This document shows, one piece after another, positions 30,292-38,862 of a DNA stretch of 51,456 nt. A model generated the notes under the pieces. That model ran no database searches. It was not told the origin of the DNA and saw only the letters and a program-made list of their open reading frames with translations. Source of the DNA: Bacteroidota bacterium (GTDB taxonomy: Bacteria > Bacteroidota > Bacteroidia > Palsa-965). The stretch lies in the NCBI GenBank assembly GCA_006218065.1, contig VBWE01000024.1, positions 20,656-72,111 of the forward strand. The letters are read 5' to 3'. The position numbers were made by a program, and so were the translations under genes. Numbering within the stretch: the stretch's first letter is position 1; the number at the start of each line of letters is the position of its first letter.

Positions 30292-30403
30292 CCGTTTACC
30301 GTTTACCCGTTTACCGTTTGCCGTTTGCCGTTTGCCGTTTGCCGTTGGATGTCGTCAAAATCTAACTGCTCCCGTTTAAACAAAAACCGCAAACGGTAAA
30401 CGG
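30292..30403. repeat. Heptamer tandem array with inverted partner in the argC-argD spacer
   Basis: Eight consecutive copies of CCGTTT(A/G) (one with an extra C, the last CCGTTGG) fill 30292-30348. After 41 bp, two copies in opposite orientation (30390-30403) are a 14-bp perfect reverse complement of 30307-30320. In the transcript this gives a long stem with several possible registers. Confidence 0.9.
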
Positions 30404-30449
30404 TAATCCAACTCTTTTTTTTAACGAATACATAGTTTTAAATAACCCG

Positions 30450-31424
30450 TTAAAATGCAACTGCTTTTAATTTCAACCCGAGCGTTTCTTCCAGTCCGAA
30501 AGCGAGGTTCATATTCTGCACGGCTTGGCCGGATGCGCCTTTCAGCAGGTTGTCGATCACGCTCGTGACGAATATTTTTTCGCCCTGTTGTTCGATGTGC
30601 AGCAGGCACTTGTTGGTATTCACCACCTGTTTGATATCGACCGGTTGTCCGGATAAGAACGTGAAAGGATGCGGCAGGTAGTAGGAACGATAGATTTCCA
30701 GCAGCGCATCAAAATCGCCGGCATAATCAAAATACACCCCGGCCAGGATTCCCCGCGTGAACGATCCGCGATACGGGATGAAATGAACCTGTTGCGAAAA
30801 ACCGGGCTGCAGGTATTCCAGGCTTTGCCCGATCTCGGCGAGATGCTGGTGATGCAGCGCTTTGTACGCGGAAATATTCCCGTTCCGCCAACTGTAATGC
30901 GTGGAAGGCGATAAGGACTGTCCCGCGCCGGTTGATCCCGTGGTGGCCGAAATATGAATATCGCTTTGCAGCAATCCTGCCGCTGCCGCGGGAAGCAGGG
31001 CGAGCTGGATAGCCGTGGCAAAACAGCCGGGATTGGCGATATGCACGGCCGCGTTTATTTTTCCACGTTGCAGTTCGGGAAGACCGTAAACAAAATCATG
31101 TTCCCGGTCATGCAGCCTGAAATCATGACTCAGGTCGATAATTTTTGTCGTGGCGGCAAAATGGTTTTCCGCAAGAAATTTCTTCGCTTCACCGTGCGCG
31201 AGGCAAAGAAAAATGACGTCAGCATCCTGCGTATGCCCGGATGAAAAGAGCATGTCGGTATCGCCGAGCAAATCGCCGTGTACCAGCCAGAGCGGTTTCC
31301 CGGCTTGGCTCCGGCTTTGCGCGAATCCGATTTCAACAGCCGGGTGACCGAGCAGGAGCCGGGTGAGTTCTCCGCCCGTATAGCCTGCTGCGCCGATTAT
31401 GCCTGTTTTGATTTTCGTCGTCAT
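30450..31424 (-). CDS. argC: N-acyl-gamma-glutamyl-phosphate reductase
   Basis: An NADPH-dependent reductase making N-acyl-glutamate semialdehyde. It has 324 residues. The Rossmann motif is GAAGYTGGEL (11-20) and the catalytic cysteine is Cys134 in ANPGCFATA. The dimerization/C-terminal domain includes HFIPYRGSFTRGI with the conserved His. The start ATG 31424 overlaps the argG stop (ATGA), so translation is coupled. The C-terminal NLAFGLEETLGL is typical of ArgC. Confidence 0.95.
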   Translation of the reverse strand: MTTKIKTGIIGAAGYTGGELTRLLLGHPAVEIGFAQSRSQAGKPLWLVHGDLLGDTDMLFSSGHTQDADVIFLCLAHGEAKKFLAENHFAATTKIIDLSHDFRLHDREHDFVYGLPELQRGKINAAVHIANPGCFATAIQLALLPAAAAGLLQSDIHISATTGSTGAGQSLSPSTHYSWRNGNISAYKALHHQHLAEIGQSLEYLQPGFSQQVHFIPYRGSFTRGILAGVYFDYAGDFDALLEIYRSYYLPHPFTFLSGQPVDIKQVVNTNKCLLHIEQQGEKIFVTSVIDNLLKGASGQAVQNMNLAFGLEETLGLKLKAVAF

Positions 31425-32635
31425 GAGCTGATTTTTTCTTTTTGATTTTCATTTACCTGGTGCCAGATCTTCACGGGATTGCCGAATATCCTGGTAAACC
31501 CTTTTACATCCTCGCCGGTCCAGGCCCGGTTCATTTCGCCATAGCTTCCGAATTTCGCCTGCATCAGGTCGTGTGGCGATTCGATGCCGTCGACCAGGAA
31601 ACGGTACGGGTGCAGCGTAACGAAAACATCGCCGCTCACGTTTTGCTGCGTGCTGCTGAGCAAGGCTTCGATATCGCGCATCACCGGGTCGAGGTACTGG
31701 CCTTCGTGCAGCCAGTTGCCGTACCACGACGAAAGCTGGTCTTTCCACCAGAGCTGCCATTTGGTGAGCGTATGTTTTTCGAGTGCGTGGTGCGCTTTGA
31801 TCACGATGAGCGGGGCGGCCGCTTCAAAACCCACGCGCCCCTTGATGCCGATGATCGTGTCGCCGGTATGGATGTCGCGCCCGATTCCATAAGGCGCGGC
31901 GATTTCCTGCAGCGCCTGCAAAGCGGCTACCGGCTGATCGTAACTCGTTTCATTCACGCGGAACAGTTCTCCCTGCCGGAAAGAAAGCCGAATTGTTTCG
32001 CTGCCGGTTTTTTCTGCGGACGTGGGATACGCGTTTTCCGGCAGCGGCGTGCGTGATTGCAGGGTTTCCCGTCCGCCGACCGAAGTACCCCAGATTCCTT
32101 TGTTGATGGAGTAGGCGGCTTTTTCAAAATTCATCCGGATGTTTCGTTCTTCCAGGAAACGGATTTCCGTTTCGCGCGAAAGCTGCAGGTCGCGGATAGG
32201 CGTAATAATTTTTGTTCCCGGCAGCAGGATGTCGAAAATCATATCGAAACGTACCTGGTCGTTGCCTGCGCCGGTGCTGCCGTGCGCCACACAATCAGCG
32301 CCGCACTGTTTTACAAAGTCCGCGATGAGCATGGCCTGCGTAATCCGCTCCGCACTTACGGAAAGCGGGTAGGTGTTATTTTTCAGCACGTTTCCGAAAA
32401 TCAGGAAACGGATACATTTTTCGTAATACTGTTTCAGCCCGTCGATGCAGGACCAACCCGATACACCGAGTTGTTCCGCGTGTTTTTTTATTTCGCCGAG
32501 TTCAGCGGCATTGAACCCGCCGGTATTGATGGTCAGTGCATGGACTTCATATCCCTGCTCGCGGAGCCATACGGCGCAGAAACTGGTGTCGAGGCCGCCG
32601 CTGAAGGCCAGCACGATTTTTTTGTTCGTTGTCAT
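31421..32635 (-). CDS. argG: Argininosuccinate synthase
   Basis: Joins citrulline and aspartate with ATP to give argininosuccinate. It has 404 residues. The PP-loop AFSGGLDTS spans about 9-17; AHGSTGAGNDQVRF and KAAYSINKGIWG are family landmarks. It lies 5 bp after the GNAT gene and overlaps argC by 4 bp. Its early position in the operon, before the ornithine genes, is the usual Bacteroidota order. Confidence 0.95.
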   Translation of the reverse strand: MTTNKKIVLAFSGGLDTSFCAVWLREQGYEVHALTINTGGFNAAELGEIKKHAEQLGVSGWSCIDGLKQYYEKCIRFLIFGNVLKNNTYPLSVSAERITQAMLIADFVKQCGADCVAHGSTGAGNDQVRFDMIFDILLPGTKIITPIRDLQLSRETEIRFLEERNIRMNFEKAAYSINKGIWGTSVGGRETLQSRTPLPENAYPTSAEKTGSETIRLSFRQGELFRVNETSYDQPVAALQALQEIAAPYGIGRDIHTGDTIIGIKGRVGFEAAAPLIVIKAHHALEKHTLTKWQLWWKDQLSSWYGNWLHEGQYLDPVMRDIEALLSSTQQNVSGDVFVTLHPYRFLVDGIESPHDLMQAKFGSYGEMNRAWTGEDVKGFTRIFGNPVKIWHQVNENQKEKISS

Positions 32636-32640
32636 GTTCG

Positions 32641-33321
32641 TCAGAATAAGGTGATGAATACTTTCTTACTTTTTTCGATGGAACGCAGGAGTACGTGTTT
32701 TTTAAACCGCAGCCAGCGTTCGTAAAGCTTCGATCGTTTCCGGAACTGGTCGCCGGCCGTTCCCGGTTTTTTCGCAAGCGCCGAAGGATCGTAAAGCATG
32801 GCGGTGCAGAGGCAGTTCTTCCTGTCCTTGCTCACCAGGATCTCGAAATTCACACAGCTGCGGCATCCTTTCCAGAATTCGTCGTCGTTGGTGAGTTCGG
32901 AATAGGTGACCGGCTCGTATCCCAGCTCGGAATTTATTTTCATCACGGCAAGGCCGGTAGTCAGGCCGAAAATTTTTGCACCGGGATATTTGTTCCGCGA
33001 CAGTTCGAAAATTTGCTGTTTGATGCTGCGCGCCAGCCCGCTTTTGCGGAAAGCCGGCGCCACGATAAGTCCCGAGTTGGCTACGTACTGCCCGTGTCCC
33101 CAGGTTTCGATGTAACAAAATCCCGCCCATGTGCCGGCGGCGGAAAATGCGATGACCGCTTTTCCTTCCAGCATTTTTCCCGCGACATAATCCGGCGACC
33201 GCTTGGCGATACCGGTGCCGCGGGCTTTCGCGGAAGCTTCCATTTCGTCGCAGATCTGCTGTGCGAAACCGGTATGGGTTTCGTTTGCGACAAGAACAAT
33301 ACAGTCCATGGTATTTTGCAT
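32641..33321 (-). CDS. GNAT acyltransferase, probable first enzyme of arginine synthesis, with C-terminal cysteine motif
   Basis: 226 residues from ATG 33321 (MQNTMDCIVLVANE); the longer frame to 33390 lacks family support and an ATG 12 nt further in is also possible. The acetyl-CoA loop is at about 88-97 (VAPAFRKSGLA). The C-terminal part has Cys153, Cys156, Cys170 and Cys172 (GCRSC and CLC), which could bind a metal; a basic tail follows. As the first gene of an arg operon with no argA or argJ in sight, it likely makes the N-acyl-glutamate. Whether the donor is acetyl- or succinyl-CoA is not shown. It lies 5 bp before argG. Confidence 0.8.
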   Translation of the reverse strand: MQNTMDCIVLVANETHTGFAQQICDEMEASAKARGTGIAKRSPDYVAGKMLEGKAVIAFSAAGTWAGFCYIETWGHGQYVANSGLIVAPAFRKSGLARSIKQQIFELSRNKYPGAKIFGLTTGLAVMKINSELGYEPVTYSELTNDDEFWKGCRSCVNFEILVSKDRKNCLCTAMLYDPSALAKKPGTAGDQFRKRSKLYERWLRFKKHVLLRSIEKSKKVFITLF

Positions 33322-33445
33322 GGTAAAAAGAATGACTTGTCCCATGCCCGTCAGCACCGTGACGGAAAACGGAACGAATGAAACATACACCGGCGGAAAA
33401 TAATCGCGCAGCGACAGTTAATGAATAAGAAAAGGTTCGGAAAAT

Positions 33446-33517
33446 ACTGTCAGCGTACGACAGTGTAATTACCTGCGCCCCTTCAGGGACGCGGCGTAAA
33501 GAGGCAACGGCGCAGGT
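33446..33517 (-). promoter_or_regulatory. Nested hairpins in the arg operon leader
   Basis: In transcript orientation, ACCTGCGCC (33517-33509) pairs perfectly with GGCGCAGGT (33479-33471). A second stem follows: ACTGTC (33464-33459), 7-nt loop, GACAGT (33451-33446), then ATTTT. The first stem's 5' arm lies within the last ten codons of the 44-codon leader ORF and its 3' arm lies just past the stop, the geometry of ribosome-controlled attenuators. Confidence 0.55.
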
Positions 33518-33617
33518 GACCTGCTACGAGATCGGACATAATGAAAAACACGCGGCTCGCCTTGGCCGGCTTAACCTGGCTGCTTGCGCTGCCGAAGAAG
33601 AAGAGCGATTGTTTCAT
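33483..33617 (-). CDS. Putative 44-codon leader peptide of the arg operon
   Basis: ATG at 33617, TGA at 33483-33485; begins MKQSLFFFGSASSQ. It has no homology I recognise. It contains Arg22, the tandem pair Arg36-Arg37 and Arg43; the codons for the pair lie in the 5' arm of the leader hairpin. The upstream purines (AAGAGC) are a weak ribosome site. It lies between the arg promoter and the GNAT gene, inside a leader of about 350 nt that otherwise has no gene. That it is translated, and that it senses arginine, is inference. Confidence 0.5.
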   Translation of the reverse strand: MKQSLFFFGSASSQVKPAKASRVFFIMSDLVAGHLRRCLFTPRP

Positions 33618-33671
33618 CTTTTGCTCTTGAGTGGTTAAGGTGTTTGACTCGTTGTGATTTTTTTACAGGCG

Positions 33672-33703
33672 CAAATGAACTAAAAAAAATGAACACATGT
33701 CAA
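33672..33703 (-). promoter_or_regulatory. Promoter of the arginine operon
   Basis: On the - strand, TTG (33703-33701, in CTTGAC) is followed after 21 bp by TTCATTTG (33679-33672), one mismatch from TAnnTTTG. Transcription would start near 33665, leaving a leader of about 345 nt before the GNAT ATG. Confidence 0.65.
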
Positions 33704-33800
33704 GTTCCGTGAAAAATATTTTTCGAAGATGCTTCCTGTAAATTGTACTTCTGCGAAAAATCCCCGGCGATTTCCTGTTCGGAATTGTTGTGCGGAAATT

Positions 33801-36458
33801 TCAACGGATCAGCGAAACGTGTCCGATACGTTCGTGTATGTTCCCGTACACATCCTGGTAACGCAGCTTCCACACGTACACATCTTCCTGGCATTTGCTG
33901 CCTTTGTATGTGCCGTTCCAGCCTTTGGAGAGATCGTTGCTCGTGAAAATCAGTTCGCCCCAGCGGTCGAAAATGAGCAGCTGCATGTCGTGAATATTTG
34001 TTCCGTAAACGTAGAACTCGTTGTTGGGTCCGTTGCCGTTCGGCGTAAATGCATTCGGAATGAAACAGCTGCTCGCTTCTTCCACGATAAACGTGAGGTA
34101 CGTGGTATCCGTACATCCGTTCACGGCAAAAGCCACCAGCATTACGAGGTAAGTACCTGTCGAATCATACAGGTGGTTATATGGTCCCGTATCCGATGTG
34201 ACCAGCGAATCGCCGTCGCCGAAATAAAGTATGTACGAAACAGCGCCGGTAGTAAAGTTGTTGAACTGCAGCGGCGGATCGAAATCGGTAATCACCTGCG
34301 TGGAAACAGTAAGTGCGGCATCGGGTGGCATGGGTACGCTGATCACATTTGGTAAAGTGATGCTATCCGTACAACCCCAGGAATTGGTAGCGATAAGTGT
34401 AACCGAATAATTTCCGCCGGCGTTGTATATGTGCGTGGGATGAATAAGCGCAGAAGTATCCGCACCGCCGGAGGCCGGATCACCGAAGTTCCAGAGGTAG
34501 GTCACCGCGCTGTCGGTCATGTTGGTGAAATAAATTTCATCTGGCGGACAATCTGCCGTTGTTGCGCTGAACATCGGCACAGGGAGCGGGTTTACTTTCA
34601 CCATCGTACTCTGTATGGCGGAAGAGCAGCCCGCAGAATCTGTTGCGATTACCGTGTACACGGTTGTCTGCGTGGGCGTGATTGTGTTGGTGGATACGGG
34701 CAGCAAACCGTTGTTCCACTGGTACGTGTATGGTGGTGTGCCTCCCGTTACGTTAGCAATTATAATTGTACTCTGTCCCTGGCAGATCGTCATATTGCTG
34801 TTGGGTGTAACGATGACGGGCGGCGGCGCTGTAATGGTCAACGGCTGCACCGCGATACATCCCGTGGAATCGGTGACGGTGCAGATATAATTCCCGCTGC
34901 ACAAACCGCTTTCCGTTGGCCCGTTTCCGCCGGAAGGAAGCCAGCTGTACGTGTAAGGAGGAGTGCCGCTCAGCGGGCTCACCGTCACGGATGCGTTACA
35001 ATCGCCGGCGCAAACCAGCGGTGTGACCTGGTTGGACAGGATGAGGCCGACTGAGTTCACTGTTACCGTGATGGAATTTGTACAGCCGTTGACATCGGTA
35101 ACCGTAACCAGATAGTTCCCTGCAGCAAGCCCGGATATGGCGGAAGTCGTATCGCCCGTTGTCCACAGGTACGTGTATGGGCCTGATGTGCCGATCACAT
35201 TCACACTTGCCGAACCGTTGCTGCTTCCGCAACCGGTGGGCGTTGACCCGGGAATCATGGTGAATGTGGGCGGAGGAGTAAGGTTTACAATGATGACATT
35301 CCAGCAACCGGCGGCATCATACACAGTACAGATATAAGAACCTGCACAAAGGTTAACGGCGCTCGGCCCGGCGGAAATGGCCGGTGTCCACACGTATGTG
35401 TAAGGCGGAACTCCGCCCGATGCAAAAATATCGATGGTGCCGGTACATCCTCCCGCGCAAAGCGGCGCCACACTGCTGTCGGTTGTTGAAAGCGTGGACG
35501 GAATGACGTAAATGGTTACCTGGTCGCTGAGCGGGATCGGGTTGCCGCTGCAGCCGGTGTTCACCAGGCTTGCCGTGTATGTAGTGGTTTGCGTCGGGCA
35601 GAGCTGCGGCGTGGAAAAATTCGTCGTGATCACGTTGCCGGAAGGATCGAGCCACTGGAAAAGGTACGTGGGAATACCGGCCGGGCTGAAACGTACACCG
35701 TCGTTGCTTGCCGTCCACGGTGTGGGATAATTTCTGCCGGGATAAATTGATGCGGCTGTGCCGGTGGCGTTGTGCAGACCTTCGATTGCCGCGCCGTTGT
35801 TCCAGGCCGGGCACACGGATTTTTCGCGGATAAAAATGTCGATTATGTTCGTGGTTTCGTGCAGCACGATCTGCGAAGTATTGGTCAACTGGCTGCAGCC
35901 GTTCCCGTACATGCCTGCGTCGTACCAGCTGGCCACGAATACGCGGCAGGGCGCGGTACCGTAAATTTCCCAGTTGATCGAAGTAAGTGCGGAATCGGTG
36001 ACGACCGTCGGATCGAGATCGTGGTACGGCGCCATCACGCAGTTCATCGGGAGCGCAGGATCAGGCGCGGAAACGCCGATCGTCCACGGGCAAAGTCCGT
36101 TGGCTACGCTGGCGTCGAATGAAAGAAGCCCGTTGGTGCCGATCACCACCTGCTGGTAGCTGGTACCGTAGAACTCGAAACAGAACGGGAGATTGATCAG
36201 CGCCGACCAGGTATCATCCGTATTCGCAAGCACAACATTGGAACCGGAGAAAGGATAAGGCTGGTAAGGTATCTGCGCGGGCTGATACACCGTAGTGGCG
36301 CGGATGCCTTCCACCGTGGCGTTCAGCGTAACGCATTGCCCCGAGCAAAGCGTATCATCAGCGCCGGCATCCACGCTCACACAAAGCTGCGCCTTCCCTG
36401 TTGCATAAAACAGCAGCGTAAGCACAAGCAAAAAATATGCAGTGATTTTTGCGCGCAT
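33801..36458 (-). CDS. Large secreted SprB-like repeat/PKD protein with type B T9SS (CHU_C) sorting domain
   Basis: 885 residues from ATG 36458 with a signal peptide (MRAKITAYFLLVLTLLFYATG). The N-terminal 280 residues are a beta-rich unassigned region (NLPFCFEFYGTSYQQVVIG). Then come three or more SprB-type repeats (CAGGCTGTIDIFASGGVPPY; CSGNYICTVTDSTGC), named after the Flavobacterium gliding adhesin, and a PKD domain (about 665-725; WNFGDPASGG, HIYNAGGNYSVTL). The final 85 residues are the gliding-motility/CHU_C type B domain (FIPNAFTPNGNGPNNEF, FDRWGELIF, DVYVWKLRY). It is likely a surface adhesin secreted with help from an SprF-like partner, which is not seen nearby. Confidence 0.88.
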   Translation of the reverse strand: MRAKITAYFLLVLTLLFYATGKAQLCVSVDAGADDTLCSGQCVTLNATVEGIRATTVYQPAQIPYQPYPFSGSNVVLANTDDTWSALINLPFCFEFYGTSYQQVVIGTNGLLSFDASVANGLCPWTIGVSAPDPALPMNCVMAPYHDLDPTVVTDSALTSINWEIYGTAPCRVFVASWYDAGMYGNGCSQLTNTSQIVLHETTNIIDIFIREKSVCPAWNNGAAIEGLHNATGTAASIYPGRNYPTPWTASNDGVRFSPAGIPTYLFQWLDPSGNVITTNFSTPQLCPTQTTTYTASLVNTGCSGNPIPLSDQVTIYVIPSTLSTTDSSVAPLCAGGCTGTIDIFASGGVPPYTYVWTPAISAGPSAVNLCAGSYICTVYDAAGCWNVIIVNLTPPPTFTMIPGSTPTGCGSSNGSASVNVIGTSGPYTYLWTTGDTTSAISGLAAGNYLVTVTDVNGCTNSITVTVNSVGLILSNQVTPLVCAGDCNASVTVSPLSGTPPYTYSWLPSGGNGPTESGLCSGNYICTVTDSTGCIAVQPLTITAPPPVIVTPNSNMTICQGQSTIIIANVTGGTPPYTYQWNNGLLPVSTNTITPTQTTVYTVIATDSAGCSSAIQSTMVKVNPLPVPMFSATTADCPPDEIYFTNMTDSAVTYLWNFGDPASGGADTSALIHPTHIYNAGGNYSVTLIATNSWGCTDSITLPNVISVPMPPDAALTVSTQVITDFDPPLQFNNFTTGAVSYILYFGDGDSLVTSDTGPYNHLYDSTGTYLVMLVAFAVNGCTDTTYLTFIVEEASSCFIPNAFTPNGNGPNNEFYVYGTNIHDMQLLIFDRWGELIFTSNDLSKGWNGTYKGSKCQEDVYVWKLRYQDVYGNIHERIGHVSLIR

Positions 36459-36539
36459 CTGAAGTATCCCGTAATCGCCCGTTAAGGCTTGTGTTGCCAA
36501 ACCAAAGGTAAGGAAATCACGGGCAGGAACCGGGAGTGG

Positions 36540-38765
36540 TTACTCCGTCGGTTTCCGGTTGAAGAGCATATACCCGAAGTGGAAAAGCAGCGTTACCGGC
36601 TGCTTCAGCGGACTGTAATAATTCACGCTTACGCAGGCCGGGCCTACGGGCGAATGGTACACTAATCCCGCCATGCCCACGTAATTGTACACGGTGAGCG
36701 GATCACCGTAAAACGCCGTGTGGTCGGGGTTTTCGTAGATCGGGGCGATGGGCGTGAAACCGTATGCTTCGATGCGCAGGTCGAATGTTTTGCGGATGCG
36801 GATAATGTTTTTCAGACCGATGGCGATATACTGGTTCGCGCGAAGTTCCGGGATGAACAGCGTTTTACTTTCGGGCGTGGGCTGGAAAGCGGGCGCGTTC
36901 AGCATGGACGCGGTATAGTTGCTGAAGAATCCCTGCGTGGAATACACCGCTTCGGCATACACGCCCAGGCGAAGCGTACCGCGGCTTTTGTAATAATTAT
37001 CGTAAACAAAACGGAGCTGCGCCCATTCCAGGATATTCCGGAACGGTGCGCTGTTCGGTGAAGTGCTGCCCGGATCGTAAAACTCTTCGCCCTGTACCAG
37101 GCGCAGGCGCAATGCCGTGTACGAACCTTCGCTCGCATATTGTTTCCGGTTCAGCGAATTCCGTTCATACGCAATATGCGCGGTGAACATGTCGAAATCC
37201 GTGCGGTCAACCGTATCGGCCGAAGTAAATATATCCGTCTGGTAATACAGGCTGCGGTTGAACGCGTAGGCCGCACCGCCCACCAGCCGGCCCTTGCGCA
37301 TTACCGGGAGACCGATGTTCAGCTCGCCGTACCGGTCGATCTGGATCAGGAAAGGCGGTTTGTTGTCGCTGAAAAAAGCGGTGCTGCTTTTGAAAAAATC
37401 CCAGCGGTTGTAAGTCGCGACCGGCTCCACATAAAAAGGAAAGCTGAACGGAAAATCGATCCGCGCGCGCAGCTGGCCCGAATTGTACAGTTTCCCGAAA
37501 TAGCCGTTGCCGATAAAACTGATAGCCACGTTGCCGAGGTAATTGTACTGCAGTCCAACGAAACCCATGTTGACCGGGCGGTTCGAGAAGTTTCCGCCGA
37601 ACTGGGTCTGCATGTCTTTTTCTTTTTTGATGCGCAGGGTCAGGTCGGTCTTCAGTTTTTCAACCGGAACGGTTGGACTGCGGTGGCGGAGCAGTTTGCG
37701 CACGTAGTTCACCTGGCTTTTTTTCATCCGTTCGCCTTCGATCAGGATGTTTTCAAAAATAAGCGGCTTGATTTTGGCGCGGAAATTCGCACGCTTCGCA
37801 GCGAGTTCTTCCGGCGTGCTGCGGCGGACAAGCGAACTTTTAATCTCTTCGATCTTGCGGATGGTTGCTACATACCCGCTGTCGATTACGCGCTGCGGGT
37901 CGTCGAAATCAAAAAGACCGATCCAGTCGGCATTCGGTTCCACTACCACGCCGTTCTCGCAGCCGGCGTCGAAATTGGTTTTGCTCGTGAGCATGGCGCG
38001 GATCTGCGAAAGCAGGTTATCCTCGTCGGGTTTCAGGAATGCGGAAGCCACGTTGCTGCCGATGATAAAATCGGGGAAGAAATCCGTGTACATCACATTC
38101 GAGGGAAAATTATTATACAACCCGCCGTCGAAAAGCAGTTTGCCGTCGACTGCGATCGGTTTGAGGTAAAAAGGATACGACATGGAAGCGCGCACAGCCT
38201 GCGCCAGGTCGCCGTTGCGGAAGATCACCGATTTTTTGGCTTCGATATCCGAGGCTACGCAGCGGAAAGGGATCATCAGGCTGTCGAAATTATAACCGGC
38301 AGCGGCGATGGCGCCGGCAGTCTGCTCCATCAGCGCAAAATCCATTTCGATGGGTGAAATAATATTGGTGGGCAGGTTGGTGGCAAAAGTCGTATCGAGC
38401 GAAAGTTTAAACGTGACCCACGACGCGTTATCTTCTTTTTTCTTGAAATAGTATGCGTACTTCGGTTCGATGGTACCGTAGGCCCAGCTCCTGAACTGGT
38501 CCGTTTTGGTAATCGCTTCGATCTGCGCCGGCGAATAGCCCATGGTGTACATGCAGCCCACCAGTGCGCCGATGGAAGTGCCGGTAATGTAATCGATGGG
38601 AATATTGTTTTCTTCCAGCGCCTTCAGCACACCGATATGCGCCAGGCCCGAAGCGCCACCGCCACTAAGCACCAGGCCCACTTTTTCGTTCTGGGCGCAG
38701 AGCGGAATCCTCCCGGCCAGGAAGCAGATCAATACGAAATACAGGAGCAATCGCCCGCGCAGCAT
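36540..38765 (-). CDS. Patatin-like phospholipase with POTRA-like segment and outer-membrane beta-barrel
   Basis: 741 residues with a signal peptide (about 1-24). The patatin domain (27-225) has the oxyanion loop GGGASG (35-40), nucleophile Ser64 in GTSIG and catalytic Asp213 in DGG. A linker with a POTRA-like segment (about 305-370, RMKKSQVNYVRKLLRHR) is followed by a C-terminal Omp85/BamA-like barrel (about 385-741) of alternating aromatic strands. The architecture matches PlpD-type two-in-one autotransporters, where the barrel inserts in the outer membrane and the lipase is periplasmic or secreted. It has its own -7 box just upstream. Confidence 0.9.
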   Translation of the reverse strand: MLRGRLLLYFVLICFLAGRIPLCAQNEKVGLVLSGGGASGLAHIGVLKALEENNIPIDYITGTSIGALVGCMYTMGYSPAQIEAITKTDQFRSWAYGTIEPKYAYYFKKKEDNASWVTFKLSLDTTFATNLPTNIISPIEMDFALMEQTAGAIAAAGYNFDSLMIPFRCVASDIEAKKSVIFRNGDLAQAVRASMSYPFYLKPIAVDGKLLFDGGLYNNFPSNVMYTDFFPDFIIGSNVASAFLKPDEDNLLSQIRAMLTSKTNFDAGCENGVVVEPNADWIGLFDFDDPQRVIDSGYVATIRKIEEIKSSLVRRSTPEELAAKRANFRAKIKPLIFENILIEGERMKKSQVNYVRKLLRHRSPTVPVEKLKTDLTLRIKKEKDMQTQFGGNFSNRPVNMGFVGLQYNYLGNVAISFIGNGYFGKLYNSGQLRARIDFPFSFPFYVEPVATYNRWDFFKSSTAFFSDNKPPFLIQIDRYGELNIGLPVMRKGRLVGGAAYAFNRSLYYQTDIFTSADTVDRTDFDMFTAHIAYERNSLNRKQYASEGSYTALRLRLVQGEEFYDPGSTSPNSAPFRNILEWAQLRFVYDNYYKSRGTLRLGVYAEAVYSTQGFFSNYTASMLNAPAFQPTPESKTLFIPELRANQYIAIGLKNIIRIRKTFDLRIEAYGFTPIAPIYENPDHTAFYGDPLTVYNYVGMAGLVYHSPVGPACVSVNYYSPLKQPVTLLFHFGYMLFNRKPTE

Positions 38766-38791
38766 GGGATTCAGGTGTTTACTTGGTGGGG

Positions 38792-38799
38792 CAAAGGTA
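38792..38799 (-). promoter_or_regulatory. -7 box of the patatin gene
   Basis: TACCTTTG on the - strand, an exact TAnnTTTG match, 26 bp upstream of the ATG at 38765. A TTTG at 38816-38813 is only 13 bp further upstream, too close to be a standard -33 box. Confidence 0.55.
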
Positions 38800-38862
38800 G
38801 GTAATTTAACCGCAAAGCATGCCAGGTATTCGGGAAGACCAGAAAACGTCTTGCGGTTGCCG

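Noticed and set aside
30292-30348. Possible CRISPR array
   Set aside because: The repeats are 7 bp with no spacers; no cas genes are present.
37140-38357. A 405-codon frame antisense to the patatin gene
   Set aside because: The opposite strand encodes a full patatin-barrel protein with catalytic residues; this frame has no features.
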